Below are positions 1 through 9,454 of a stretch of 64,000 nucleotides of DNA, one piece after another. Numbering within the stretch: the stretch's first letter is position 1; each line of letters begins with the position of its first letter. Location: contig CAVSPC010000046.1 of assembly GCA_963729795.1 (NCBI GenBank), forward strand, positions 1 through 64,000, written 5' to 3'. The DNA comes from CAWBBA01 sp963729795. Lineage in GTDB: Bacteria > Desulfobacterota > Desulfomonilia > Desulfomonilales > Desulfomonilaceae. The translations under genes and the position numbers were made by a program. The notes under the pieces were generated by a model that did not search any database, was not told the DNA's origin, and saw only the letters and a list, made by a program, of their open reading frames with translations.

Positions 1-1436
1 GCCAGGTCATCTGGAACGGATAGCTGACAAACTGTTCGTCCTCATCGAAAATCACCACAATTGAGCCGAATTCCAGGCCCCCTTGATCCTCTGTTTTGAC
101 GTAGATGCGATTCTCGTAAAACCTTCTCAGCGTCTGTCGGATATCGGGTCCACCGCCGAAATCTGCAACAAACGGCTGTGCATCGGTCTGAGCAGTCTGC
201 AGCAAGTGATTCGCGTGCTTCATGAGGGCTTCGCCCCAACGCTCTATTTCCACATCTTCGGGCGGGTACGAGCAGATGTCCAGCTCGTTAGGATCGGCGG
301 TCTCCCAATTGCGCTTGAGGTGTTCCTTCCACTTCGCACTGTTGACGGCCTTCATCCTGTACTTTCTGGAAATGTGGAAGAAGCTGCGCAGTTTCTTATG
401 CAAAACTATCTTGTGCCCGTGGAACATCAAGTTGTCTTCGTTCAAGAGCACGGCGGAAGGATCAAAAGGGTCGTTGGCCCAGGCATACTCCGAAAGGAAT
501 TCGTGAACGTAGTAACCGAAGTCTTCATCCATAGCCGAACGTGCAGCGGAGACAAGATGGTACAAATCCGGAAGCAACTCACCCTTGTACGCGAGCCATT
601 TCCTTAGAAATTTCGCCCAGGTGGCACGAACGTAATTGGGAACTTCCTGGCGCGTCTGACGAGTAAAGTACCCAGTTGCGGCCTCCATGAGCGTCACGAT
701 CATGTCATGACGATTTTGCGGGGGATCTTCTTGGGGATCCTTACGCCATTTCTCAAAGGCCTCGGTGATTCTGGGGATTTCGGTAAAGCCTTTTTTCAGG
801 GAGTCTGGATGGACTGGAGCTACAAGTGCAGCCGTCACACCGGTTTTCATCAACGGGAGGGGCTGGGGTGCTTGGAGTCGTTCCAGTATCCCCGGTATGT
901 GCGCCGAGGCCGCCCACAAACAGCACCTTACCGTAATCACGGGCCGCGCTTTGCAAGCGCGAAGTCATGAACGTCTCGCGTTGGGCATTTTCTTCGTCTT
1001 CCCGAAGTGGGTCCTTGCGGCGCGGCAAAACAGTCTCGATGAAAGTCTTCTGGCCGATCTTATCGATCACGTAGGCATCTGGTATGCGGTCCATAAACAA
1101 AGGGTAGCGCAGCGGCAGCGGATCTATGAACCAAAGTGGGATATTGTTTTCCAAGGCCGACCGCGCCGCTTCCTGGACACCGTCGGATCCTTCCATTATG
1201 AGAACGGCATTTTCTTTCTCTGCTGTTTCATAAAGAATTACAGAGTGATGGGGAAGTCGCCGCACGCCGGAGATAATTTCGTTGCGCAGGGCATTGGGTA
1301 GCTCAACACAGATACAATCGGGCTTCTCATTGCGGACATAGGTATTCACCAGCACCGAGAATTCAACCCGATAGTGCAGGACCCCGATAAGCGTAATGTT
1401 GCCGAACCTGACGAGATCAGACCAGTTTTGGCCCAT
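1..1436 (-). CDS. TraB/PrgY-like large protein, frameshifted and cut by the window edge
   Basis: Seen: the reverse strand reads openly from an ATG at 1436 to about 904, then continues in another frame to the window edge, about 480 residues in all. The first part holds a TraB/PrgY/ChaN-like domain: a beta strand with motif LIGVLH near residue 16, then CVELP, and VFVGGL near residue 172. Removing one C from the CC at 904-905 restores VGGLAHIPG, the expected second His motif, and joins the two frames. The remaining ~300 residues are acidic and aromatic-rich, with no family I recognise. An upstream ATG at 1499 would overlap the MoxR gene by 83 bases; 1436 overlaps by 20 and keeps the domain intact. 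TraB-family proteins resemble metal-dependent hydrolases; the function here is unknown. Tight coupling to a MoxR ATPase suggests a chaperone-client or effector pair. The frameshift may be real or a sequence error. Confidence 0.7.
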
Positions 1437-2259
1437 CAATTGAGGTACGGTCTTCTCCGGTGATCTGTAGGAGTGATTGGTCAAGAGCTTTCCGTTCATC
1501 GAACTTCGAATCGGATTTTATCAGTCTATGGGCATACCTGGCGATGTTTAGCCCGTCACGGATGCTTAGATCCTCGTCTCTCGAATGGGATTGCTGAAGT
1601 ATGGCAACCACCTGGCGGATGAGGTCATCGGACGGTCCATCCAATTTGCCCCTGAGTATGCGATATTCTTCGTCCCTCGTCGGGAAATCCATGTGTATGG
1701 CCGGCTGAAGTCGCGAATGAATGTATTCGGGAACTTCGAAGGTAGAGGCATCTTCGTTCATTGTCACGCATATCCTGAACTCCGGGCTTGCCTTGATCTC
1801 CACTCCGGCAACTATCGAGTACACGCTGCGCCTCATGTCCAGAAGGGGGGCGATTGATGCCCAACTCTTTTCACTCATTCTGTTGCCTTCATCCAGGAGG
1901 CAGATTCCGCCGCGAACCATGGCCGTGACAAGTGAGGAAGCCATATACCGGATCTTATTGTTGTCTGCTATGACCGGTGACACAATGAGGTCCTCGGGCT
2001 TGGTGTCAACTGTGCACTGCGTGATATACAGATCCTGTTTCATCTCCTTGGCGGCCGTGATCGCCAGGGAGGTCTTGCCAACGCCGGGCTTCCCCAATAT
2101 TCTTGGCTGCATAGGCGGATCGAGGCCATCGTCGGACCATGCGGCCAGGAGTTGAGTTAGAGGCTCTTTCATCCCCACCCATTCCACCTCCAGGTTGGGT
2201 GGATCAATCAGATAAATATCCACGCCTTTCGAGGTAATCCTATCCAGGTTCTTGGTCAT
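1417..2259 (-). CDS. MoxR-family AAA+ ATPase
   Basis: This 280-residue single-domain AAA+ protein has Walker A GKPGVGKTS at residues 56-64, Walker B ICLLDE at about 119-124, a sensor-1 Asn in VTMNED near 168 and an Arg-finger-like HSRLQP near 183. MoxR ATPases form rings that remodel or activate partner proteins, usually VWA-domain proteins encoded next door. No VWA gene adjoins here; the partner is the TraB-like gene that overlaps its 3' end, so the two are probably translationally coupled. The start ATG at 2259 follows AGGATTAAG. A VWA gene could still lie beyond position 1. Family assignment is firm; the biological role is inference. Confidence 0.88.
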   Translation of the reverse strand: MTKNLDRITSKGVDIYLIDPPNLEVEWVGMKEPLTQLLAAWSDDGLDPPMQPRILGKPGVGKTSLAITAAKEMKQDLYITQCTVDTKPEDLIVSPVIADNNKIRYMASSLVTAMVRGGICLLDEGNRMSEKSWASIAPLLDMRRSVYSIVAGVEIKASPEFRICVTMNEDASTFEVPEYIHSRLQPAIHMDFPTRDEEYRILRGKLDGPSDDLIRQVVAILQQSHSRDEDLSIRDGLNIARYAHRLIKSDSKFDERKALDQSLLQITGEDRTSIDGPKLV

Positions 2260-2645
2260 CTTAATCCTATCTTCCCGCGTTTCGGTTCATGCGAGTACTG
2301 GTCATTCATTTTTAAGGGTCTTTGTAGCCGTGCACTCACGCTGGGGAATCTACATTGAAATCCCGTGTTCCGCGAGCTGCTGTCTCAGTCTTGGCGTCGC
2401 AGAGATCAACTCGCTTCGCTCGCAGTGGTAATTTTCATCATCTCTCAGCCAATATTGGCGAATTCCCCAGCATTATGGCTTGATTGTAGGCGAGGAAACT
2501 CATGCTGTCAACCGACAGCCGAACGGCAAAGGGCCGGGCAAGCGATGAAACTGCTTCCAGAGAGCAAGCAGAATGCGCGTATTCATGAAGACATTTCCGC
2601 AGCAAAGCATGCCATTTGCCACAGCATACAGATCATGGATCGAAC
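2260..2645. other. Intergenic region between MoxR and the HemW-like gene
   Basis: This 386-base stretch separates two reverse-strand genes. I see no coding sequence, tRNA or clear terminator. The part nearest 2260 must hold the promoter of the MoxR operon, but I cannot pick out convincing -35 and -10 boxes. Confidence 0.4.
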
Positions 2646-3851
2646 TCAAACCCACCTCGAGAAAACCACATTTGACAAGAGGCGCCCCCTAGGAGTGAGA
2701 GCAAGGTTGTGTCCATTAAGAATGAAAAGACCCGCCGGCTCCAGATCTCCGATAGTGTTTACCACGAAAGTTCGAGCATCTACCGAGTATCGTTTGCCCA
2801 AAAACTCCAGATCGATCCCCTTCACCAGTCGCAGCCCCATGATGAGGGAGTCTTTGAATCGGATCATAGGGGTTAGCTCAGCCCGGGAAGCAAAAGGCAG
2901 TCTGTTCCTCTGCACGGTCTCTGCGTATCGCTCCAGATCCTCGATGTTCGCGTACCGATGGTGCCCGGTCATTCCGTGCGCCCCAGGTCCGAACCCAACA
3001 TAGATTTGATCCTGCCAGTATTTCAGATTGTGGCGAGCCAATAGCCCGTTTCGCGCAAAATTCGATATCTCATAATGCTCGTACCCGGCCTCCTTCGCGA
3101 ACTGGCAAATGTCCTCGTAAAGATCCGCGGACAGATCGTCGTCAAGAGGCGGTATCCGCCCGTCACGTATCATCGCATCAAGTATTGTGCCGCTCTTCAG
3201 TTCCAAAAGATAAATCGAAAGATGCTCCGGCTTCAGTTCGGACACCTTCTCCAGACTGTATCGAAGCGATTTACGGGACTGCCCCGGAAAACCCGCGATG
3301 AGATCCACCGAAACGTTCTCAAAGCCCTCCTCTCGCAGATCCTCATAGGTTGCGATGGCTTGCCGTACAGAATGCAGCCGCCCCATGGCGTGCAGCTCGC
3401 TGTCGTGTGCGGACTGCATCCCCAGGCTAACCCGGTTCACGCCGGTGCACCGAAATTCTCGAAGTGCAGATCGCCCTGCTGTAGCGGGGTTGATCTCCAT
3501 CGTAATTTCGGGCGTTTCAGTGACACGGAAGGATGACCGAACAGTCTCGATCAGTTTCGCCATTTTGTCTGGAGATAACAGGGACGGGGTTCCGCCTCCG
3601 AAGTAGATGGTGTCGACTAGCGCATCTTTGGGGATGCGGTCGGACACTGACCTCTCGCTCCACAGTCGGATTTCTTTTATGATGGAATCGACGTAACGAT
3701 CTATTAGATTCGCTCGATAGAGATTCGTAACAAATGCACAGTAATGACAGCGGCATACACAAAATGGCACGTGTATATATATTCCAATGGGGCCGAGAGC
3801 CGAAGGGAATACGGGGTCAAAGGCGTTCATCGCAGATCCGGTTGATAGCAT
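2646..3851 (-). CDS. hemW: HemW-like radical SAM protein (coproporphyrinogen III oxidase family)
   Basis: About 400 residues, the usual HemW length. The radical SAM cluster motif C-x3-C-x2-C lies at Cys31, Cys35 and Cys38 (HVPFCVCRCHYC), followed by the SAM-binding GGGTPS, the EINP strand, GMQS and DLIAGFPGQ, all in the order found in HemN/HemW. HemW proteins are heme chaperones or donors rather than true CPO enzymes; the short N-terminus before the cysteines, without the HemN extension, favours HemW. A second ATG at 3830 is also possible; neither has a strong ribosome-binding site. The gene stands alone between two spacers and no other heme gene is in the window. Confidence 0.85.
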   Translation of the reverse strand: MLSTGSAMNAFDPVFPSALGPIGIYIHVPFCVCRCHYCAFVTNLYRANLIDRYVDSIIKEIRLWSERSVSDRIPKDALVDTIYFGGGTPSLLSPDKMAKLIETVRSSFRVTETPEITMEINPATAGRSALREFRCTGVNRVSLGMQSAHDSELHAMGRLHSVRQAIATYEDLREEGFENVSVDLIAGFPGQSRKSLRYSLEKVSELKPEHLSIYLLELKSGTILDAMIRDGRIPPLDDDLSADLYEDICQFAKEAGYEHYEISNFARNGLLARHNLKYWQDQIYVGFGPGAHGMTGHHRYANIEDLERYAETVQRNRLPFASRAELTPMIRFKDSLIMGLRLVKGIDLEFLGKRYSVDARTFVVNTIGDLEPAGLFILNGHNLALTPRGRLLSNVVFSRWV

Positions 3852-4037
3852 GGAAAGGGCAGGTGATAAGCGGGCGCAACGCTAACGTCGCTGGGAGGCT
3901 TCACTTCGATAATATTAGCTGCTTCTCAGCACGGGTAACACTTTCAGAGATCATTGTCCTTAGCCGCAAGGTTTCAGGGCAACGGAAGAGGCCAGCGAAG
4001 ACTTTAAGATCCTTAAGTGTCGCAAAGCGAACCTCTC

Positions 4038-4334
4038 TCATTTCCCACCTTTGTGCCTGCCGGACCTTGGCATCCGGCAAGGATAGGGCGGCTTCAGAAC
4101 CGGGGCAGGCTGCATTTCACCCGGACAGCAATAGGGCCGAGGCGGAGGATAGTCGCAACCATAAAACCCGCCGCCACCGTAGCGCGACTGCCATTGCATC
4201 ATCTCTCCATAGCTGACTCCGTACAGGCTGGGCCCGTACGGGCTTTGTCCGCAAGCATGTCCTAGTAGTCCCAAGAAACTCAGCATGCTCAATCCGGCCA
4301 CGAAGAACAACCTTCTACTAATGGTCGTTAACAT
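4038..4334 (-). CDS. Small secreted Gly/Pro/Tyr-rich protein
   Basis: Encodes 98 residues with a clear signal peptide (positive MLTTISRR, hydrophobic core about 10-25, then HACGQS). The mature part is short and rich in Gly, Pro, Tyr and Cys with no recognisable domain; the cysteine in GHACG could be a poor lipobox. The start has GAGGGTGAG a few bases upstream, supporting translation. Probably an envelope-associated hypothetical protein. The reading is supported mainly by the signal peptide and ribosome-binding site. Confidence 0.5.
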   Translation of the reverse strand: MLTTISRRLFFVAGLSMLSFLGLLGHACGQSPYGPSLYGVSYGEMMQWQSRYGGGGFYGCDYPPPRPYCCPGEMQPAPVLKPPYPCRMPRSGRHKGGK

Positions 4335-4449
4335 AACTCACCCTCGCTCTTGAAGCCAGCGGCAGTAATCCCCACTATGAAGGAGTATATTATCAGACTT
4401 TCTTGGCTGAGGGTAAGTTTTTTTGGCGCAGTGGTGTTGAACTCGGCCA

Positions 4450-4486
4450 GTTAAAAGACCTCCCGCTAAGCCGGCGGCCTTTCAAC
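4450..4486. repeat. Degenerate copy of a 37-nt palindromic repeat
   Basis: Starts with GTTAAA and ends TTTCAAC, exactly 37 bases, with an imperfect stem around a central TAA. It has the same length, ends and GC-rich core as the perfect copies at 4516-4552 and 19957-19993, so it looks like an older member of the same family. Confidence 0.6.
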
Positions 4487-4515
4487 TTTTCCGGGGGTTG
4501 GTTTGAACGATATTA

Positions 4516-4552
4516 GTTAAATTACCCCCGGCAAAGCCGGGGGTAATTTAAC
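4516..4552. repeat. Perfect 37-nt palindromic repeat
   Basis: A 17-bp perfect inverted repeat (4516-4532 with 4536-4552) closes a 3-base loop AAA. The reverse complement of the copy at 19957-19993 differs from this one only at one paired position, where both arms changed together (T-A here, G-C there). It is followed by CTTTTC rather than a long T run, so it could act as a terminator, but its repetition suggests a REP-like element. Confidence 0.8.
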
Positions 4553-4590
4553 TTTTCAGGGAAGTAGTGTTAATGATTTCAGTGGGTTGT

Positions 4591-4664
4591 TGGCTGGGGG
4601 ACGAGGATTCGAACCTCGGTTAACGGGGCCAGAACCCGCCGTCCTGCCGCTAGACGATCCCCCA
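4591..4664 (-). tRNA. tRNA-Gln (CTG)
   Basis: The reverse strand folds as a cloverleaf: acceptor TGGGGGA pairs with the 3' CCCCCAG, the T-loop is GGTTCGAATCC, and the anticodon stem GCGGG/CCCGT closes the loop TTCTGGC, whose anticodon is CTG. The 3' CCA is encoded (TGG at 4591-4593 on the plus strand). Confidence 0.93.
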
Positions 4665-4744
4665 AGCAAGTCATTATCTTAGATTTCGAGTGACGGCATG
4701 TCAAGATCAAAATCCAACGTCTCATTTTGACCATTTCTGTGATA

Positions 4745-5080
4745 CTAAGCCGGTTCGTCGCCTTCCTCCCTCCGTATTTGTAACAGGGCTGATTTGGTAA
4801 CCTCGCCAATGAGATGTTTCCCACCCAGAATGGTTACGCCTTGATTCGAATCGACAATGAGAAAATCTCGTCCAAATTCATTTTGGTTACCGGTCAGGTC
4901 TTGGATGACGTACCGAATCTCCCGGTAGTAGAGAGGATAAGCCCCGACAGAGTCAAGGTCAGTGTGCGAATCATTTTGATGCCCCTTCCTGTCGACTCTG
5001 GTATCATTTTTCATTATTTGACCAGGCCATGATGGCGAGTAATGAGTCAGATTTGGTGTCCTGAATCTTGCACTCGTCAT
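4745..5080 (-). CDS. Hypothetical protein, 89-111 residues
   Basis: An ATG at 5080 gives 111 residues and an ATG at 5014 gives 89; neither has a good ribosome-binding site. The C-terminal two thirds look like a genuine compact domain (alternating hydrophobic strands such as DFLIVDS and VTILGG, ending in an acidic tail), while the first 22 residues look like read-through. I do not recognise the family. It lies upstream of tRNA-Gln and is divergent from the small secreted protein at 5228. Confidence 0.45.
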   Translation of the reverse strand: MTSARFRTPNLTHYSPSWPGQIMKNDTRVDRKGHQNDSHTDLDSVGAYPLYYREIRYVIQDLTGNQNEFGRDFLIVDSNQGVTILGGKHLIGEVTKSALLQIRREEGDEPA

Positions 5081-5168
5081 GCTGATGAGCTTTGGAGAGC
5101 TTTGATAACTAATCTTATGCAGGGAAATTTCAGGATGTCCAAAGAGCTGATGGAGCGGTAAGTTTTTG

Positions 5169-5196
5169 TTGACCTACCTCGATAAAGAGGTATACT
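5169..5196 (+). promoter_or_regulatory. Sigma-70-like promoter with a dyad in the spacer
   Basis: TTGACC at 5169-5174, a 16-base spacer and TATACT at 5191-5196 match the housekeeping consensus well. A perfect inverted repeat TACCTC-N6-GAGGTA (5175-5192) fills the spacer, the position where MerR-type regulators bind. It drives the small secreted protein starting at 5228. Confidence 0.6.
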
Positions 5197-5227
5197 GTGA
5201 ATGACAAAGGGTGGCGGCTGAAGAGTC

Positions 5228-5467
5228 ATGTTAGTTAAGATTCTAATCGGTATGTTGGTCTGTTTCCTCGTCTGCCCGTCAGTGTCTCATGCTTTCGGGT
5301 TGCTCAGGTATACGTTTGATGCTGTTGCCAATCAATTGGGTCTGGATCGTGGTCCGATTCCGAAGACCCTGCCCAGGACTCCTCCCGGAGCCCTATATCC
5401 ACACGGTTCCCTATTAAACAAATGTCCGGACGGCCGGAGGGTCTATATCCAAGCGGAGGGTTTCTGA
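5228..5467 (+). CDS. Small secreted protein, 79 residues
   Basis: The N-terminus MLVKILIGMLVCFLVC followed by SVSHAFG is a typical signal peptide with an Ala-x-Ala-like cleavage site. The mature ~57 residues contain a PKTLPRTPPG Pro-rich stretch and end with RRVYIQAEGF; no known domain is seen. It sits 31 bases downstream of a good promoter, which supports expression. Function unknown. Confidence 0.55.
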   Translation: MLVKILIGMLVCFLVCPSVSHAFGLLRYTFDAVANQLGLDRGPIPKTLPRTPPGALYPHGSLLNKCPDGRRVYIQAEGF

Positions 5468-5754
5468 GGGGTACTACCTACGCCGTTTTATCGGCCGCGC
5501 GCTGAATGATCCGTGCAAAAGGGGAGTGGGGGATGGATGACGCACCTGCCAATAGCGGGGCGATGTCGAGAAGCTACAGTGATCGGGGCAAATTCCTTTC
5601 CTGCACTTTCACTTTTCCTTGCGTAACTATTTCGGGGAGTGTCCCCCCCAACATTGCTTGAGCGAGCCATAACTGTGGCTCATGGGATGATTACAAAGTT
5701 ATCGCTGAAATCCAGACGACCGCGCAAAGCGGAACAGCGGGGGGAGTTGCTACA

Positions 5755-8086
5755 ATGGCTGCTCGGCACTGTGATACAGGAGATTCGAAGCTTTCGCCCA
5801 CGGCTCCAGGAGAACGCTTCTACCCATCTGTGTTCTTGTCAGGCGAAAGATCGTACGTGCCGTGTCACGAGCCCGATACAGTGGATGGAGAGTCAGGCGA
5901 GACTCTCCGTGATTATATCGGGATCGCAATAAGAAGAAAAGCCGTGGTTCTTGCGGTGTTCGCGGTTATCTTCTCACTCGTGGTCGGCTACACATGCACT
6001 TGCACTCGTTATTTCACTTCAGTGGCAACCGTTGAATTTGAGGAAAAGAAGCCCAAGCAGGAAGACAGCGTTCTGGCAAAACCCGAGTACCGATCAGTAC
6101 AAGGGGTATCTTGCAACCCAATTGGAGATTCTGAAATCCCGGACTCTGGCCGAAACCTTTGTCACCCGGATGAATCTTCTCGAATCGCCTGAGTTCGCTG
6201 CCAAGAATAGTAAGATCGGCTGGGTAATTCAGTGTGTTTTAACGCCCGCAACATGGTTGGCGGGATCCGAAGATAAGCAAAGCGATGAAGACCGTGCCAC
6301 GGCGAAGATGAATAGTATTGCCGGCCAAGTTTTGAGCAGGGTATCAGTCAAACCGGTCAAGACCAGCAACCTTGCTCAAATAAGCATGATGGGGAAGAGC
6401 CCTGCCTCCGCGAACCAAATGCTCAATAACTATTTGAACATCTACCTGGAGAAAAATCTGCAAACTCGAAGGAAGGAAAGCCTCGAGGCTGCTGCATTTC
6501 TTAAAGACGAATTGGCCAAAGTGGAAAAGAAACTGATGTCCTCTCAGGCTGAATTGGTAGGGTTCCTTATTGACAATGGAATTGTTTCTTCATCAACCGA
6601 GACCGGAATGAGTCCGGTCATGGACTTGCTGGCCAAGACTGTTGAGAGCCAGGCCAAGTCACATGAGGCTCGAATCAGAATCCAAGCGTTGAAGGGCCAA
6701 AAGATCGGCAAACAAGGAGTCATCCTGCCGAAGGACGTGAGCACGGAATATATCGGGAAGCTCAAAGAACAGTTGGCACTACTGGAATCCCAATACTCAG
6801 AAATGAAGGGCGTTTATTCCGCGGGCTACCCAAAAATGGCAATGCTCACCCAGAAAATCCAATTCCTTAAGAAGAGAATCGTGGAAATCGAAAGAAATAT
6901 TGTGGCTTCTTCTCTCGACACCGCGAAAAGGGAAGAGAGGCTATTCAAGGGGTCTGTGGACGTGGCAAAGTCGGAAGCGAATAGAGTAAAGGCATTGGAT
7001 GCACAACACATGCTTCTCAAGAAGGAGGTGGAAACCAATGAAGAATTCCACAAGATTATTTTGAAGGAGTATAAGGAAAATGACATAAAGGCAAGAAGCA
7101 CCAGCAACAATGTCAGGATTGTTGACCTACCTAGCATGCCCCTTGGCCCCAGTTGGCCAAAGAAGTCTCTGTTTCTGCTTGCAGGGAGCTTTATGGCCCT
7201 GGTTGGAGGAATCGCCGCGGCTTTTATTTTGGAGAGGCTGGACAATACCATTCAAATTCCGGAAGAGATTGAAAGGAATTTCAGATTGCGGCGCCTGGCA
7301 GTCGTACCTGATGCCAGTAGATTGGAGAAAGGCCAAGACGACGGAGCAAATCATACTCGTTACGAATTTCTCGCCCACGATCGCCCCAACTCGCCAATGT
7401 CAGATGCCATCGAAAACATCCACACCTCTATTGCTCTGTCAAATGCGGCAAGACCCGTGCGGTGTATGGTCGTGTCGAGCCCTAATCCTGCTCAAGGGAA
7501 AACCCTTATATCTATTTCCATAGCAACCGTGATGTGCTCGAGCGACAAGAAGGTGCTAATAATTGACGCAGATATGCGTGAGCCAAGAGTCCACGAGGTT
7601 TTCGGCCACCGCGAGCCGGGGCCTGGTCTATCCACCTTGCTTGGAGGCAATGGCAGGAATGCGTCGAAGACTGTACGCGCTCATAGCATAAAAGGGCTAT
7701 TTTATCTGACTTCCGGGCCGACGGTTAGCGGGCATCTGCACCTGCTCAGATCGAAGCGGATGAAGGATTTGGTAAGCGACTTAAGGAGCTCGTTTGATTA
7801 CATTGTGATTGACTCTCCACCTATACTCGGGTTTTCCGACACACCGATAATTTGCACCTACGCGGACGGTTTGATCATGGTAGCCAGACAGGGGGCGGTG
7901 GATCGCGATGAGATGCGGGAAGCCATCAGTGCCACATCCTCGGTCAACGGATGTGCAATACTTGGAGTTGTCTTAAACAAAGCCCATGCTCCCGGAAACG
8001 GCTACAGGTACGGCTACCGATACGGATTTGGATATGGTTCTGGCTATTATTACGGCAATTATAAGTATTACGGCCACAATTCCTGA
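5755..8086 (+). CDS. Polysaccharide co-polymerase / BY-kinase (Wzz-Wzc type), frameshifted near 6090
   Basis: Two frames join at TACCGAT (about 6090): dropping one C gives EYDQYKGYLATQLEIL, normal for the family, and a ~776-residue protein. Layout: TM1 (about 5942-6000), a periplasmic Wzz domain with long coiled coils, TM2 (about 7166-7231), then a cytoplasmic P-loop tyrosine kinase with Walker A PAQGKT (about 7490), Walker A' VLIIDADMREPR, Walker B YIVIDSPP (about 7800), and a C-terminal tail with 11 tyrosines in 28 residues. Such tails are autophosphorylated to control chain length and export of exopolysaccharide. The ATG at 5755 follows GGGGGGAG at ideal spacing. The Walker A Glu of the usual GEGK(S/T) is Gln here. 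The downstream phosphatase and Wza-like genes fit one EPS system. Whether the frameshift is real is undecided. Confidence 0.88.
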
Positions 8087-8216
8087 ACGATCTGTCTCTA
8101 ACCTGCCCTATCATGGACTTATCCTTTAGCTTTTGCCCTGGAATAACACTCGATACATGTAATCATTAAGCTAGTTGATACACTCGCAATAATTCATGGA
8201 CAGCGAAGTAAATTTC

Positions 8217-8246
8217 TTGACTTCTTATAAGGCGTTAGCTGATAAT
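8217..8246 (+). promoter_or_regulatory. Putative sigma-70 promoter for the beta-barrel gene
   Basis: TTGACT (8217-8222) and GATAAT (8241-8246), 18 bases apart, each match five of six consensus bases. The start codon at 8302 lies about 50 bases beyond the predicted transcription start. Confidence 0.5.
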
Positions 8247-8301
8247 ACCATGCGCATAATCACCGGCGAATGTGTTGGGTCAGGGAGGTCATGAGCCCGA
8301 A

Positions 8302-9144
8302 ATGAGCAAAGTTCATTTGTCTCGCATTTCCCTTGTACTTTTCACGATTGCAGTAACGATCTTTTTTTTCAACATGGGTGCGACCTCAGCTACGGCGCAA
8401 GGATTGCTGGATGCGTTCTCTCCGATATTTTCGTTCCCACGTCTTGAGGGGGAAGCACGGCTGAGGCTGATCGGAACTCAACTTCTTTCTGGCAAAGTGG
8501 TGGTTCCCAGCCAGCAACTCGCCTGGGACTTGAAAAGTGATTTTGGGTTGGAACCTAACGAGCTTTTCTTGGATAGCATGGTGAGAGTTCAACTGGGAAG
8601 ACTCTCAGTTAGATTATGTTATGAAATGAGGGACTACAAGGGCAACACGCCCTTGACGACTCTGCCTAATCTTCCTTTCGGCGAGGCCAGGTTTGACTAT
8701 ACGGGTTTGCGTCTCGGAGGAGACTTTGATGTGGTTCAATGGGGCCGGTCACGCGCTGGGATAGATCTAGATTATGACTTGTTCAACCCAAATTTCACGG
8801 CTAACATTTACGATGCCAACCCGGGCAAGCAGATCAACGGAACCGCTGCCTTAACCATCGGCACTCACATTGTTTACAATCCCACCTTTACCCTTTACGG
8901 CGTCTCGGGCATTGCCGAGGCTCGTGCGCGATGGTCCGTCTCGGGAACCGAATTGACCGACTGGGAAGTCTCGGGAGGCCTCAAGAGTCCTGAAACTGTG
9001 CTTGGCTCTGTGGCGTTAGAGGGTGGATATCGTCGTACTTCTATTGGGTTCCACGATACGGAGGTCTTCAACAATGTGCCAGCATCCACTGATTTCAACG
9101 CGGACATCGGCGGCTGGTTCGGAGAAATTGTCTACTATTACTGA
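8302..9144 (+). CDS. Outer-membrane beta-barrel protein
   Basis: From the ATG at 8302 (AGGGAGG upstream) the protein has 280 residues: a signal peptide with a long hydrophobic core and a TSATAQ cleavage site, then alternating amphipathic strands with many Tyr/Phe/Gly, ending in VYYY, an aromatic C-terminus typical of BAM-dependent barrels. An ATG at 8272 would prepend ten residues that fit a signal peptide less well. It follows the EPS kinase and may be an EPS-associated outer-membrane protein, but that is inferred only from location. It resembles the gene at 54976 in architecture, not obviously in sequence. Confidence 0.72.
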   Translation: MSKVHLSRISLVLFTIAVTIFFFNMGATSATAQGLLDAFSPIFSFPRLEGEARLRLIGTQLLSGKVVVPSQQLAWDLKSDFGLEPNELFLDSMVRVQLGRLSVRLCYEMRDYKGNTPLTTLPNLPFGEARFDYTGLRLGGDFDVVQWGRSRAGIDLDYDLFNPNFTANIYDANPGKQINGTAALTIGTHIVYNPTFTLYGVSGIAEARARWSVSGTELTDWEVSGGLKSPETVLGSVALEGGYRRTSIGFHDTEVFNNVPASTDFNADIGGWFGEIVYYY

Positions 9145-9454
9145 TGGTTGGCCGCGAGTACGAAATCGACTGCAAGTTTCAACGTGTAATCGTACGAAAT
9201 GAGCTGACTAACTCGTAATTACGGCCACAAGATCTTCGAATTTCGAAGGATCGAAATCCGCTCGAATGTAAGCATCTAACCGCAAACGCATAGATTTGAA
9301 GCAAAAATATTTCTACCCGGCCTCTGCATCCTCCACGGTCTATTCCGTACTCGAGATCCGATATGTGCTGGCTTACGTCAGGCCTCTCTGACAAGGGTTT
9401 CGGAGGCGGAAAGCACGCTCAAGAGTGTATCGTTCGGGCACAGATCGGTGCCCT
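9145..9454. other. Convergent intergenic region
   Basis: A 310-base stretch between the ends of the beta-barrel gene and the Wza-like gene. The only structure I see is a near-palindrome GATCTTCGAATTTCGAAGGATC near 9230-9252. No classic terminator with a T run is evident. Confidence 0.4.

Noticed and set aside
83..607. 174-codon plus-strand frame
   Set aside because: It is the antisense shadow of the TraB-like protein, whose reverse frame is continuous and domain-like.
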